Source: Bradyrhizobium oligotrophicum S58 (lineage in GTDB: Bacteria; Pseudomonadota; Alphaproteobacteria; Rhizobiales; Xanthobacteraceae). From it: DNA of 64,000 bases. The notes under the pieces are model-generated. The model searched no databases. It saw nothing but the letters and a program-made list of their open reading frames with translations, and had not been told where the DNA came from. Below, one piece after another: positions 7,826 through 17,489 of the stretch (the first letter of the stretch is position 1; the number at the start of each line of letters is the position of its first letter). The stretch is taken from the NCBI RefSeq assembly GCF_000344805.1, contig NC_020453.1:2232001-2296000 (forward strand). Reading direction: 5' to 3'. The translations under genes were made by a program, and so were the position numbers.

Positions 7826-9286
7826 ATGAAAATTCACGACCTCCTGGGCGATCAGGCAACGCTCGACGCCCGCATCGCCGCAGTCGAGATCTCCGGCCTC
7901 GCCGTCGACAGCCGCGCGGTCCGGCCCGGCGACCTGTTTTTTGCCCTGTCCGGCACCAAGACCGATGGCGCCCGCTTCATCGCGGCCGCTATCGCGGCCG
8001 GTGCGGTCGCCGTGGCCGGTGCGGCGGGCACTGGAACAGGGCTGGCCGTTCCATTCATCGCCCTGGCGAACCCGCGGCGGGCGCTCGCGCTCGCTTCGTC
8101 TCGGTTCTATCCACGGCAGCCGGCGACGATCGCCGCCGTCACCGGCACCAGCGGCAAGACATCGGTCGCGGCGTTCACGCGGCAGATCTGGCAGAGGCTC
8201 GGTCACAGCTCGGCCAGCATCGGGACCATCGGGCTGGTATCGGACAAGCGCACTGTCTACGGCTCGCTGACGACGCCCGATCCGATCGCGCTGCATCGGC
8301 AGATCGACGAAATCACGCAGGATGGCGTGACGCATCTGGCGTTCGAGGCTTCCTCGCACGGGCTCGATCAATTCAGGCTCGACGGTGTCAGGGTGTCGGC
8401 CGGCGGGTTCACGAACCTGTCGCGGGACCACATGGACTACCATCCCGACCTTGCACATTATCTCAATGCCAAGCTCAGACTGTTCCGCGATCTCGTTCCG
8501 CCAGGCGGGCCGGCGGTGATCTCAGCCGATCATGAATGCTCGCCGGAGGTCATCGCCGCGGCGGATGCGCGCGGGCTTCGTCTGATGACGGTGGGGACGC
8601 ACGGCGACGGCGCGGGGGCGGGCATCCGGCTGGTGGCCGCAGCGGTCGATGGATTCGCGCAACAACTCGAAATCCAGCATTGCGGCCGCATCTATTTCAT
8701 CCGGCTGCCGCTGGTCGGCGCGTTTCAGATCGAGAATGCGCTGGTCGCCGCCGGCCTTGCCATCGGCACCGGCAGTGATCCGCAAGCGGTGTTCGAGTCG
8801 CTGGAGAAGCTCGAAGGCGCCAAGGGCAGGCTCGAGCTGGTCGGCGAGCACAATGGCGCACCCATATTCATCGACTACGCGCACAAGCCGGATGCGCTCG
8901 CCAAGGCGCTGCATGCGCTGCGGCCCTATGCCACGCGAAAACTCGTTGTCGTGTTCGGCGCCGGCGGCGACCGTGACACCGGCAAGCGCCCCTTGATGGG
9001 CGCGATCGCGGCCGAAGAGGCCGACAGCATCATCGTCACCGACGACAATCCGCGCAGCGAGGATCCGGCCGCGATCCGCGCCGCGATCCTGGCAGCCGCA
9101 CCCGGCGCGCGCGAGATCGGCGACCGCGCCGAGGCGATCCGGGTTGCGATCAGCGAGCTGCAGCCCGGCGATGCGCTGGTGATCGCCGGCAAGGGCCACG
9201 AGACCGGACAGATCATCGGCAGCAATGTTCTGCATTTCAGCGATCATGAAGCGGTCGCGGACGCGTTGGCATCGAGGGCATCATGA
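7826..9286 (+). CDS. murE: UDP-N-acetylmuramoyl-L-alanyl-D-glutamate--2,6-diaminopimelate ligase
   Basis: MurE adds meso-diaminopimelate to UDP-MurNAc-L-Ala-D-Glu with ATP in the cytoplasm. The protein has 486 residues from the ATG at 7826, normal for MurE. An open frame reaches a TTG 16 codons earlier, but the similarity (KIHDLL) begins at the ATG. The P-loop TGTSGKTS is present, as is the D407-N-P-R410 motif that selects diaminopimelate over lysine, so the wall should be A1-gamma, direct crosslink. A 68-nt gap separates it from ftsI, and its stop overlaps the murF start (ATGA). Confidence 0.96.
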   Translation: MKIHDLLGDQATLDARIAAVEISGLAVDSRAVRPGDLFFALSGTKTDGARFIAAAIAAGAVAVAGAAGTGTGLAVPFIALANPRRALALASSRFYPRQPATIAAVTGTSGKTSVAAFTRQIWQRLGHSSASIGTIGLVSDKRTVYGSLTTPDPIALHRQIDEITQDGVTHLAFEASSHGLDQFRLDGVRVSAGGFTNLSRDHMDYHPDLAHYLNAKLRLFRDLVPPGGPAVISADHECSPEVIAAADARGLRLMTVGTHGDGAGAGIRLVAAAVDGFAQQLEIQHCGRIYFIRLPLVGAFQIENALVAAGLAIGTGSDPQAVFESLEKLEGAKGRLELVGEHNGAPIFIDYAHKPDALAKALHALRPYATRKLVVVFGAGGDRDTGKRPLMGAIAAEEADSIIVTDDNPRSEDPAAIRAAILAAAPGAREIGDRAEAIRVAISELQPGDALVIAGKGHETGQIIGSNVLHFSDHEAVADALASRAS

Positions 9287-10659
9287 CGAGGGCGCTGTGG
9301 ACGGTGGCCGAGGCGGCGCGCGCGCTCGGCCTCGCCGGTGACTATCCGGAAACCCCGATCGATTTCGTCACGCAGGACAGCCGCGCGGTGAAGCCCGGCA
9401 GCCTGTTCGTCGCGCTCAGCGGCACACCGAGCGGCGGGTTCGTGTCGAGCTTTGCCTCCAGCCGCGACGGCTGGGAGTTCGCGGCGAATGCCGAGGCGGC
9501 CGGCGCGGTCGCGATGATCGTGCCGCACAGGATCGAGGGCATCACGGTTCCGCAACTCGTGGTGCCGGATACGCTGATCGATGGATTGTGGGCGCTGGCG
9601 CGCGGCGCACGGGCGCGCTTCCACGGCCCCGTGATCGGGCTGACCGGCAGCGCCGGCAAGACCTCGACCAAGGAGTTCATCGCGGCCTATCCCGGTGCCT
9701 CTGCAAGCCCGTCGAGCTTCAACAATTTCTGGGGCGTGCCGCTGACGCTCTGCAACGCCGATCCCAACGCTTCGGTCTGGGTCGTCGAGATGGGCATGAA
9801 CCAGACAGGCGAGATCGCCCGGCTGACGGAGCTGTCAAAACCGACGGTGGCGCTGGTCGTCAACGTCCAGCCGGTGCACCTGGAGAAGCTCGGCAGCCTG
9901 GAAGCGATCAGGAAAGAGAAGGTCTCGATCGCGTGCGGCCTGCCGGCGGATGGCGTTCTCGTGCTGCCGGCCGATCTTGCGGCGCCGGAATGGACGGGCA
10001 AGGTGATCCGCTTCGGCGGCGATGCGGAGGTGCGCGAAGTCTCGCACATCGCGCGCGGCGAAAGCTGGGATGTGACAGCTGACATCGCCGGCCGCCGCGT
10101 CGCATTCGCGCTGACGCCGGGCGCGCCGCATCGCCTGCACAATGCGCTGGCGGCGCTCGCATCCGTGACGGCGGCCGGACTCGATCCCGCGTTGCTGGCG
10201 CAGGAACTCGGGCAGGTCGGCATCATGACGGGGCGCGGCGTCGAGCAGACCGTCGGCGACATCGTTCTGATCGACGACAGCTTCAACGGCAATCCCGCCA
10301 GCATGGCGGCCGCACTCGACAGCCTGCAGGCCCGGCCGGTGCGGGGACGTCGGATCGCCGTCATCGGCGACATGCTTGAGCTCGGTGCCGAAGCGCCGGC
10401 CTATCATGCCGATATGGTCGGGCATCTCGCTGATATCGACGGCGTCTATTGCGTCGGCCCGCTGATGCGTCACCTGTTCGACAACCTGCCGCGGGAGAAG
10501 CGGCTCGGCTGGCACGAGGATCCGGTGACACTGGATGCCGGGCAGGTTGCGGCACTGCTGGCTCCGGGCGACGTCGTGGTCATCAAGGGCAGCAAGAAGA
10601 TCTTCTGGGTCAACAAATTCGTGTCGAAGCTCGCAGCGGCGCTGCCGGGCAGAAGTTGA
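9283..10659 (+). CDS. murF: UDP-N-acetylmuramoyl-tripeptide--D-alanyl-D-alanine ligase
   Basis: MurF attaches D-Ala-D-Ala to the UDP-MurNAc-tripeptide, the last cytoplasmic step before MraY. The 458-residue protein has the Mur-ligase layout: an N-terminal UDP-binding domain (QDSRAVKPGSLFVAL, about 31-45), a P-loop GSAGKTSTK (K126, T127) in the central ATPase domain, and a C-terminal domain with DDSFNGNPASM (about 330-340). The start overlaps murE by four bases. It works with the ddl product encoded 8 kb downstream in the same cluster. Confidence 0.96.
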   Translation: MTRALWTVAEAARALGLAGDYPETPIDFVTQDSRAVKPGSLFVALSGTPSGGFVSSFASSRDGWEFAANAEAAGAVAMIVPHRIEGITVPQLVVPDTLIDGLWALARGARARFHGPVIGLTGSAGKTSTKEFIAAYPGASASPSSFNNFWGVPLTLCNADPNASVWVVEMGMNQTGEIARLTELSKPTVALVVNVQPVHLEKLGSLEAIRKEKVSIACGLPADGVLVLPADLAAPEWTGKVIRFGGDAEVREVSHIARGESWDVTADIAGRRVAFALTPGAPHRLHNALAALASVTAAGLDPALLAQELGQVGIMTGRGVEQTVGDIVLIDDSFNGNPASMAAALDSLQARPVRGRRIAVIGDMLELGAEAPAYHADMVGHLADIDGVYCVGPLMRHLFDNLPREKRLGWHEDPVTLDAGQVAALLAPGDVVVIKGSKKIFWVNKFVSKLAAALPGRS

Positions 10660-10770
10660 AATCCGGCGATATCGCGGCGCGGCAGAGCGATTTCTTTTCA
10701 CCGGTGGTCAGGGCAGCCATGCCGGACGGATCATTCCCGTCAGGCTATGATTCGCACCCCGGCCCCGATC

Positions 10771-10778
10771 ATGGTTAA
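10771..10778 (-). promoter_or_regulatory. CtrA-like half site upstream of mraY
   Basis: The plus strand reads ATGGTTAA here, the complement of TTAACCAT, a monopartite motif reported for CtrA in Alphaproteobacteria. It lies in the 189-bp murF-mraY gap, 70 bp before mraY. One 8-base match is weak evidence. Confidence 0.25.
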
Positions 10779-10791
10779 AGAGACCGGGCCA

Positions 10792-10809
10792 GATTCGCGA
10801 ATGCGAATC
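10792..10809. repeat. Perfect inverted repeat between murF and mraY
   Basis: GATTCGC-GAAT-GCGAATC forms a perfect 7-bp stem with a 4-nt loop, and ATTCGCGAAT inside it (10793-10802) is itself a palindrome. It lies about 40 bp upstream of mraY. There is no T-run, so it is more likely an operator or an RNA processing hairpin than a terminator. Confidence 0.5.
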
Positions 10810-10848
10810 CGTGTTCGCGGTCTCGGTGAGGCGGCATAGGCGGGTTGG

Positions 10849-11955
10849 ATGTTCTACTGGTTGATCGAGCTGACGAATACGTTTCCGAGCCTGTCGGTGT
10901 TTCGCGGGCTGCTGAACGTGTTCCGCTACATTACGTTCCGGACCGGCGGCGCCGTGGTCACCGGCGCGCTGTTCGTGTTCCTGTTCGGCCCCTGGATCAT
11001 CGATCACCTGCGCTTGCGCCAGGGCAAGGGACAGCCGATCCGCACCGATGGCCCGCAATCGCATATCATCAGCAAGAAGGGCACGCCCACCATGGGCGGC
11101 CTGATGATCCTGTCCGGCCTCGTCGTCTCTACCGTACTGTGGGCCAACCCGCTCAATCCGTATGTCTGGATCGTGCTCGCGGTGACGCTCGGCTTCGGCT
11201 TCGTCGGCTTCTATGACGACTATCTGAAGGTCACCAAGCAGTCGCATTCCGGCTTTGCCGGCCGTGCACGGCTGCTGATCGAGGCCGCGATCGCGCTGGT
11301 GGCCTGCTATGCGCTGGTCAGGCTCGGGCGCGATCCATCCTCGACCGGGCTCGCCATTCCGTTCTTCAAGGATCTCGTCATCAAGTTCGGCTGGCTGTAC
11401 GTTCTCTTCGGCGCCTTCGTCATCGTCGGCGCCGGCAATGCCGTCAACCTGACCGACGGGCTCGACGGCCTCGCGATCGTGCCGGTGATGATTGCCTCGG
11501 CGAGCTTCGGCCTGATCGCCTATCTCGCCGGCAACGCCGTGTTCTCCGACTATCTGCAGATCCACTATGTCGCGGGCACCGGCGAGCTCGCCGTGCTCTG
11601 CGGCGCGGTGCTTGGCGCCGGTCTCGGCTTCCTCTGGTTCAACGCCCCCCCGGCCTCGATCTTCATGGGCGACACCGGCTCGCTGGCGCTCGGCGGCATG
11701 CTCGGCTCGATCGCGATCGCGGTAAAACACGAGATCGTGCTGGCCGTGATCGGCGGCCTGTTCGTGCTCGAAGCGGTGTCGGTGATCGTGCAGGTGGCGT
11801 CGTTCAAGCTGACCGGCAAGCGCATCTTCAGGATGGCGCCGATCCACCATCATTTCGAGCAGCTCGGCTGGACCGAGCCGCAGATCGTGATCCGGTTCTG
11901 GATCATCTCGGTGATGCTGGCGCTGGTCGGCCTGTCGACCCTGAAGCTGCGCTGA
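10849..11955 (+). CDS. mraY: Phospho-N-acetylmuramoyl-pentapeptide transferase
   Basis: MraY makes lipid I by moving phospho-MurNAc-pentapeptide from UDP to undecaprenyl phosphate at the inner membrane. The 368-residue protein has about ten membrane helices. The catalytic aspartates are in FYDDYLK (D123, D124) and in [14 protein letters not shown] (N200, D203, D206); a histidine-rich cytoplasmic loop [12 protein letters not shown] is also present. A 189-bp gap precedes it, longer than elsewhere in this part of the cluster. murD begins 1 nt after its stop. Confidence 0.97.
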   Translation: MFYWLIELTNTFPSLSVFRGLLNVFRYITFRTGGAVVTGALFVFLFGPWIIDHLRLRQGKGQPIRTDGPQSHIISKKGTPTMGGLMILSGLVVSTVLWANPLNPYVWIVLAVTLGFGFVGFYDDYLKVTKQSHSGFAGRARLLIEAAIALVACYALVRLGRDPSSTGLAIPFFKDLVIKFGWLYVLFGAFVIVGAGNAVNLTDGLDGLAIVPVMIASASFGLIAYLAGNAVFSDYLQIHYVAGTGELAVLCGAVLGAGLGFLWFNAPPASIFMGDTGSLALGGMLGSIAIAVKHEIVLAVIGGLFVLEAVSVIVQVASFKLTGKRIFRMAPIHHHFEQLGWTEPQIVIRFWIISVMLALVGLSTLKLR

Positions 11956-11956
11956 C

Positions 11957-13357
11957 ATGATCCCCGTCACCTCGTTTGCCGGCAAGACGGTCGCCGTATT
12001 CGGGCTCGGCGGCTCGGGGCTGGCCTCGTGCCACGCGCTCCGTGCCGGCGGCGCCGAGGTGATCGCGGCCGACGACGGCGCCGACCGGATGACGGACGCC
12101 GCGAAGGCGGGTTTCATCACCGCCGATCTGCGCACCGTCTCCTGGGCGCACTTCGCCGCTTTGGTGCTCGCGCCGGGGGTGCCGCTGACCCATCCCGTCC
12201 CGCATTGGAGCGTGCTCAAAGCGCGCGAGGCCGGTGTCGAGGTGATCGGCGATATCGAGCTGTTCTGCCGTGAGCGCCGGCGCCACGCGCCGGATGCGCC
12301 GTTCGTCGCCATCACCGGCACCAACGGCAAATCGACGACGACGGCACTGATCGCGCATCTGATGCGGGTCGCCGGCTACGACACCCAGATGGGGGGCAAT
12401 ATCGGCACGGCGATCCTGTCGCTGGAGCCGCCGCGGATGGGCCGCGTCCACGTCATCGAGATGTCGTCCTACCAGATCGACCTGACGCCCTCGCTCGATC
12501 CGAGCGTCGGAATCCTGCTCAATGTCAGCGAGGATCACATCGATCGCCACGGCACCATCGCGAACTACGCCGCCGTGAAGGAGCGGCTGGTGGCGGGAGT
12601 CAAACCTGCGGGCACCGCGATCGTCGGCGTCGACGACGGTTTTTCGCGCGCGATTGCCGACCGGCTCGATCAGTCCGGTAAGCGTGTTGTCCGCATCTCG
12701 GTCAAGAACCCGCTGGCCGACGGGCTTTATGTCGAGCACGAGGCCATCATGCGCAGCGCAGGCGGGGCGCGCAGCGAAATCGCGCGACTCGGCGGCATCG
12801 GCTCGCTGCGCGGCCAGCACAATGCGCAGAACGCAGCTTGCGCTGCGGCGACCGCGCTTGCGCTAGGCGTAAAGCAGGACGTACTGCAGCAGGGCCTGCG
12901 CAGCTTTCCGGGGCTGGCGCATCGGATGGAGCAGGTCGGTCGGCTCGGCAACGTGCTGTTCGTCAACGATTCCAAGGGCACCAACGCGGACGCGACCGCG
13001 CATGCGCTGTCGTCCTTCGCCGAGATCTTCTGGATCGCCGGCGGCAAGCCCAAGGCGGGCGGCATCACCAGCCTCGCAGGCTTCTTCCCGCGCATCCGCA
13101 AGGCCTATCTGATCGGCGAGGCGGCCTCGGAGTTCGCCGGCACGCTCGGCGACAACGTTCCGCACGACATGTCGGGCACGCTCGAGGTCGCGGTCGCCCA
13201 GGCGGCCGCCGACGCGGAGGCCTCGGGATTGAAGGACGCCGTGGTGCTGCTGTCGCCGGCCTGCGCCTCGTTCGACCAGTTCCGCAACTTCGAAATCCGC
13301 GGCACGCATTTCCGCGAACTGGTGCAGGCGCTGCCGGGCGTGGAGCGGGTGGTTTAA
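11957..13357 (+). CDS. murD: UDP-N-acetylmuramoylalanine--D-glutamate ligase
   Basis: MurD adds D-glutamate to UDP-MurNAc-L-Ala. The 466-residue protein starts with a Rossmann-like UDP-binding domain ([10 protein letters not shown], about 12-21). The ATPase domain has the P-loop GTNGKSTT (K125) and the C-terminal domain contains [13 protein letters not shown]. It is one base downstream of mraY, so the two are surely co-translated. After its stop the cluster is interrupted by a 235-bp gap holding a palindromic repeat and a CtrA-like site before ftsW. Confidence 0.96.
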   Translation: MIPVTSFAGKTVAVFGLGGSGLASCHALRAGGAEVIAADDGADRMTDAAKAGFITADLRTVSWAHFAALVLAPGVPLTHPVPHWSVLKAREAGVEVIGDIELFCRERRRHAPDAPFVAITGTNGKSTTTALIAHLMRVAGYDTQMGGNIGTAILSLEPPRMGRVHVIEMSSYQIDLTPSLDPSVGILLNVSEDHIDRHGTIANYAAVKERLVAGVKPAGTAIVGVDDGFSRAIADRLDQSGKRVVRISVKNPLADGLYVEHEAIMRSAGGARSEIARLGGIGSLRGQHNAQNAACAAATALALGVKQDVLQQGLRSFPGLAHRMEQVGRLGNVLFVNDSKGTNADATAHALSSFAEIFWIAGGKPKAGGITSLAGFFPRIRKAYLIGEAASEFAGTLGDNVPHDMSGTLEVAVAQAAADAEASGLKDAVVLLSPACASFDQFRNFEIRGTHFRELVQALPGVERVV

Positions 13358-13379
13358 TCGCTCTCCCACCAACCTCTGC

Positions 13380-13483
13380 TGTCGTCCCCCGCGAAAGCGG
13401 GTGACCCAGTATTCCAGAGGCCGATGTGCTTTCGCCGCGCTGCCGCGGCGTACTGGATCCCCCGCTTTCGCGGGGGATGACGA
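13380..13483. repeat. Palindromic intergenic repeat (REP-like), copy 1
   Basis: The element of about 104 bp has arms that read CCCCCGCGAAAGCGGG and the reverse complement near its other end (CCCGCTTTCGCGGGGG). Each arm is a small hairpin, and the two arms also pair with each other. Inner parts CCAGTATTCCAG and GTACTGGA are conserved with a second copy at 30807-30904. Elements of this type are widespread between genes in Bradyrhizobium. The folded RNA could end or stabilise transcripts between murD and ftsW. Confidence 0.85.
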
Positions 13484-13526
13484 GTCTTTGTTGGATCACC
13501 CGCCTGCTCTAATTGATGGGAGTAGC

Positions 13527-13543
13527 TTAACCCTTCGATAACC
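13527..13543 (+). promoter_or_regulatory. CtrA-like bipartite site upstream of ftsW
   Basis: TTAA-N7-ATAACC matches the CtrA consensus TTAA-N7-TTAA(C) at all but one position. It lies 50 bp before ftsW in an AT-richer patch. CtrA controls division genes in Caulobacter, so a site here is plausible, but this is a pattern match only. Confidence 0.4.
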
Positions 13544-13592
13544 ATCCTGGGCGCCAATGGGCTGATTCCTTAAGGCCTCAGGTGGACGCCCG

Positions 13593-14744
13593 ATGCTCTC
13601 CCGTGAAGAACGCAATCCGCTGTCCGACTGGTGGTGGACGGTCGACCGGCCGCTGCTCGGCGCGATCCTGGCATTGATGCTGTGCGGGGTGATCCTGTCA
13701 CTCGCGGCGAGCCCGCCGGTGGCGACCCGGATCGGGCTCGACCCGTTCCACTTCTTCAACCGCCACGTCCTGTTCCTGCTGCCGTCCTTCATCGTGCTGA
13801 TCGGCGTCTCGTTCCTGTCGCCGCGCCAGATCCGGCGCAGCGCGCTGGTGGTGTTCGCGATCGCGATCGTGCTGATCGTGCTCACGCTCGCCATCGGCCC
13901 GGAGGTGAAGGGCTCACGGCGCTGGATCACGCTGGTGGGTGTCAACATCCAGGCCTCCGAGGCGGCAAAGCCGGCCTTCGTCGTGGTGTCCGCCTGGCTG
14001 TTTTCGGAATCGGCGCGGCGGCCCGACATGCCGGCGACGACGATGGCGCTGACGCTGCTGCTGATGCTGGTGTCGCTGCTGGTCATGGAGCCGGATTTCG
14101 GCCAGACCATGCTGATCCTGATGGTGTGGGGCTCGCTGTTCTTCATCGCCGGCATGCGCATGATCTGGGTCGCCGGCCTTGCGGGGGCCGCGGCCGCCGG
14201 GCTGTTCGGCGCCTACCTGCTGGTCCCGCACGTCGCCGGCCGCATCAAGCGCTTCATGAATCCGGCCTCCGGCGACACCTTCCAGGTCGACACCGCGATG
14301 GAGGCGTTTTCGAACGGCGGCTGGTTCGGGCTCGGGCCGGGCGAGGGCATCGCCAAGCGCAGCCTGCCGGATAGCCACACCGACTTCGTGTTCGCGGTCG
14401 CCGCCGAGGAATTCGGGATCATTCTCTGCCTGGCGCTGGTCGCGCTGTTCGCCTTCATCGTGATCCGCACGCTGTCGCGCGCCTATGCCACCGAGGATGG
14501 CTTTTCGCGCTTCGCAGCCTCGGGCCTGGCGATCCTGTTCGGCATCCAGGCGGCCATCAACATCTCGGTCAACCTGCAGCTGATCCCGGCCAAGGGCATG
14601 ACCCTGCCGTTCGTCTCCTATGGCGGCTCCTCGATCGTGTCGCTCGCCTATGGCGTCGGCATGATGCTGGCGCTGACGCGGCAACGGCCGCGGATCGAGG
14701 CCGAGGCGACCGACGCGGCCGGCTCACTGCGCAACTATGCGTAA
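13593..14744 (+). CDS. ftsW: Septal peptidoglycan glycosyltransferase FtsW (SEDS family)
   Basis: FtsW polymerises lipid II into septal glycan strands in partnership with FtsI. The 383-residue protein has about ten membrane helices. The SEDS signatures are visible: KGSRRWI (about residue 108), the large periplasmic loop with NGGWFGLGPGEG and KRSLPDSHTDFVFA (about 240-270), and LPFVSYGGSS near residue 340. The ATG at 13593 is preceded by AGGTGGA. The gene probably has its own promoter, because the 235-bp gap upstream contains a repeat and a CtrA-like site. Confidence 0.96.
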   Translation: MLSREERNPLSDWWWTVDRPLLGAILALMLCGVILSLAASPPVATRIGLDPFHFFNRHVLFLLPSFIVLIGVSFLSPRQIRRSALVVFAIAIVLIVLTLAIGPEVKGSRRWITLVGVNIQASEAAKPAFVVVSAWLFSESARRPDMPATTMALTLLLMLVSLLVMEPDFGQTMLILMVWGSLFFIAGMRMIWVAGLAGAAAAGLFGAYLLVPHVAGRIKRFMNPASGDTFQVDTAMEAFSNGGWFGLGPGEGIAKRSLPDSHTDFVFAVAAEEFGIILCLALVALFAFIVIRTLSRAYATEDGFSRFAASGLAILFGIQAAINISVNLQLIPAKGMTLPFVSYGGSSIVSLAYGVGMMLALTRQRPRIEAEATDAAGSLRNYA

Positions 14745-14790
14745 GCCGCCTCGCTCGCATTGACGACACATTGCCTGTAAACATCAGCGC

Positions 14791-15894
14791 ATGACCTCAT
14801 CTGCGCCTCTCATTCTGCTCGCGGCCGGCGGCACCGGCGGCCATCTGTTTCCCGCCGAAGCGCTCGGCGTCGAGCTGATCAAGCGCGGCTTTCGCGTCCG
14901 TCTGGTCACCGACGCGCGCGCCTTGCGCTACAGCGGGCTGTTCACCAAGGACATGATCGACGTGGTGCCGAGCGAGACGGTGCGCAGCCGTTCGCCGATT
15001 GCGCTCGCGCGCACCGCGCTGCTGCTCGGCACCGGCACCGTGGCTGCTTTCAACCTGATGCGGCGGTTGAGGCCTGCGGCCGTCATCGGCTTCGGCGGCT
15101 ACCCGACCGTGCCGCCCTTGCTCGCCGCTCGTCTTGCCGGCGTGCCCAGCCTGATCCATGACGCCAATGCCGTGCTCGGCCGCGCCAATCGTTTCCTGTC
15201 CTCGCATGTGAAGGCGATCGCGACCTCGCTGCCGGGCGTGCTCGACCGTGATCCCGCGTTGTCGGCCAAGACGACCACGGTCGGCACGCCGATGCGTCCT
15301 GCGATCCTCGAAGCTGCGGCCGTGCCTTACATGCCGCCGGAGACCGCGGGTCCGCTGCGGCTCCTCGTGGTCGGCGGCAGCCAGGGCGCGCGTGTGATGA
15401 GCGACATCGTCCCCGGCGCGATCGAGCGGCTGGAGCCGGCGCTGTGGAGCCGGCTGGTGCTGACCCAGCAGGTCCGCCAGGAGGACATGGCGCGGGTGCG
15501 CGCGGTCTACGACCGGCTCAAGATCAACGCCGAATTGCAGCCATTCTTCACCGACCTGCCGGCGAGGCTGGCGGCCAACCACCTCGTGATCTCGCGCTCC
15601 GGCGCCGGGACCGTGGCCGAGCTCGCCGCGATCGGCCGACCCTCGATCCTGGTGCCGCTGCCCGGCGCCATCGACCAGGACCAGTTCGCCAATGCCGGCG
15701 TGCTGTCGGACGCGAACGCCGCGATCCGGATCGTGCAGTCCGAATTCACGCCCGACCGGCTGGCCTCGGAGATCTCGGCGCTCGCCGCCGAGCCCGCGCG
15801 GCTGGCCGGGATGGCCCAGGCGGCGCGCGCGGCGGGGCGGCTGGATGCCGCAGAGCGGCTGGCCGATCTGGTGATCAGGACGGCCGGCCTCTGA
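14791..15894 (+). CDS. murG: UDP-N-acetylglucosamine--N-acetylmuramyl-pentapeptide transferase
   Basis: MurG is a peripheral membrane GT-B glycosyltransferase that adds GlcNAc to lipid I to make lipid II. The 367-residue protein has the N-terminal glycine-rich loop GGTGGHLFPA (13-22), GFGGYPTVPPLLA, and in the C-terminal UDP-GlcNAc-binding half GGSQGA and SRSGAGTVAELAAIG followed by PLPGAIDQDQFANA. It starts 46 bp after ftsW. A 190-bp gap follows before murC; it contains two adjacent near-copies of AAAATCCGGCC but no recognised gene. Confidence 0.96.
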   Translation: MTSSAPLILLAAGGTGGHLFPAEALGVELIKRGFRVRLVTDARALRYSGLFTKDMIDVVPSETVRSRSPIALARTALLLGTGTVAAFNLMRRLRPAAVIGFGGYPTVPPLLAARLAGVPSLIHDANAVLGRANRFLSSHVKAIATSLPGVLDRDPALSAKTTTVGTPMRPAILEAAAVPYMPPETAGPLRLLVVGGSQGARVMSDIVPGAIERLEPALWSRLVLTQQVRQEDMARVRAVYDRLKINAELQPFFTDLPARLAANHLVISRSGAGTVAELAAIGRPSILVPLPGAIDQDQFANAGVLSDANAAIRIVQSEFTPDRLASEISALAAEPARLAGMAQAARAAGRLDAAERLADLVIRTAGL

Positions 15895-16084
15895 GACTCC
15901 CCGGGCGGCGGGCTAGATGGCAGAAAATCGGCCAAAATCCGGCCGGAACTGCTGAAAATTCGTGGTTTTTCCGGCTTTTGCGGGCTTGTCCCAACCTGCC
16001 ATGTCTTGCATGAAGGGCGCATGATTCGGAGCGCGCGGCCGGACCTCGGCCGGGCGTTCCGCGACACCATGGACGGGATGCCTC

Positions 16085-17488
16085 ATGAGATTGCCGCGCG
16101 AGATCGGACCCATCCACTTCGTCGGGATCGGCGGCATCGGCATGAGCGGCATCGCCGAGGTGCTGTGCAATCTCGGCTACACGGTGCAGGGATCTGACGC
16201 GTCTGACAACGCCAATGTCGCGCGCCTGCGCGAGAAGGGCATCACTGTCAGCGTCGGCCACAAGGCTGAGAACGTCGCCGGCGCTGATGTCGTCGTCGTG
16301 TCGACCGCGATCAAGCGCGACAATCCGGAACTGATGGCGGCGCGCGCCCAGCGCATTCCCGTCGTCCGCCGCGCCGAGATGCTGGCCGAACTGATGCGGC
16401 TGAAGAGCTGTGTCGCCATCGCCGGCACCCATGGCAAGACCACGACCACCTCGATGGTGGCGACCCTGCTCGATGCCGGCGGCCTCGATCCGACCGTCAT
16501 CAATGGCGGCATCATCAACGCCTACGGCACCAATGCTCGGCTCGGCGCCGGCGAATGGATGGTGGTCGAAGCCGACGAGAGCGACGGCACCTTCCTGAAG
16601 CTGCCGGCAGATGTCGCCATCGTCACCAATGTCGATCCCGAGCATCTCGATCACTTCAAGACCTTCGATGCCGTGCAGGAGGCCTTCCGCACCTTCGTCG
16701 AGAACGTGCCGTTCTACGGCTTCGCCGTGATGTGCATCGATCATCCGATCGTACAGGCGCTGGTTGGCAAGATCGAGGACCGCCGCATCATCACCTACGG
16801 CACCAATCCGCAGGCCGACGTGCGGCTGGTCGATCTGACGCCTGCGGGGGGCGGCTCGCTGTTCAAGGTGGTGTTCCGCGATCGCAAGACCGGCGCCACG
16901 CATGAGATCGCCGACATCATGCTGCCGATGCCGGGGCGGCACAACGCCTCCAACGCCACGGCTGCGATCGCCGTGGCGCATGAGCTCGGCCTGTCCGGTG
17001 AGGCGATCCGCAAGGCGCTCGCGGGCTTCGGCGGCGTCAAGCGCCGCTTCACCCGCACCGGCGAGTGGAACGGGGTCACCGTCATCGATGATTACGGCCA
17101 TCATCCAGTGGAGATCGCGGCCGTGCTCAAGGCGGCGCGCGAATCCACCAACGGCAAGATCGTCGCGGTGGTACAGCCGCATCGCTACACCCGCCTGCAA
17201 TCGCTGTTCGAGGAGTTCTGCACCTGCTTCAACGACGCCGATGCTGTGGTCGTGGCGGACGTCTACGCCGCCGGCGAAGCGCCGATCGAAGGCATCGATC
17301 GCGATCATTTCGTGCTGGGCCTGCGCGCCCACGGCCATCGCGAGGTGGTGCCGCTGCCGAAGGCTGCTGACCTCGCCGGCATCGTCAAGGACCTCGCCAA
17401 GTCAGGTGATCTCGTCGTCTGCCTCGGTGCCGGCAACATCACGCAATGGGCCTACGCGCTGCCCGGCGAGTTGAAGGCGCTGGGGTAG
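16085..17488 (+). CDS. murC: UDP-N-acetylmuramate--L-alanine ligase
   Basis: MurC joins L-alanine to UDP-MurNAc, the first amino acid addition of the stem peptide. The 467-residue protein opens with the Rossmann fingerprint [15 protein letters not shown] (11-25). The P-loop GTHGKTTTT (K118) is intact, and the C-terminal domain carries [12 protein letters not shown] and QPHRYTR. The start ATG is at 16085 after a 190-bp gap. murB follows 1 nt after the stop, so the two are co-translated. Confidence 0.96.
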   Translation: MRLPREIGPIHFVGIGGIGMSGIAEVLCNLGYTVQGSDASDNANVARLREKGITVSVGHKAENVAGADVVVVSTAIKRDNPELMAARAQRIPVVRRAEMLAELMRLKSCVAIAGTHGKTTTTSMVATLLDAGGLDPTVINGGIINAYGTNARLGAGEWMVVEADESDGTFLKLPADVAIVTNVDPEHLDHFKTFDAVQEAFRTFVENVPFYGFAVMCIDHPIVQALVGKIEDRRIITYGTNPQADVRLVDLTPAGGGSLFKVVFRDRKTGATHEIADIMLPMPGRHNASNATAAIAVAHELGLSGEAIRKALAGFGGVKRRFTRTGEWNGVTVIDDYGHHPVEIAAVLKAARESTNGKIVAVVQPHRYTRLQSLFEEFCTCFNDADAVVVADVYAAGEAPIEGIDRDHFVLGLRAHGHREVVPLPKAADLAGIVKDLAKSGDLVVCLGAGNITQWAYALPGELKALG

Positions 17489-17489
17489 G

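Noticed and set aside
15895..16084. Near-tandem AAAATCGGCC and AAAATCCGGCC in the murG-murC gap
   Set aside because: Only two short, imperfect units; they could be a chance run and do not form a clear operator or promoter.
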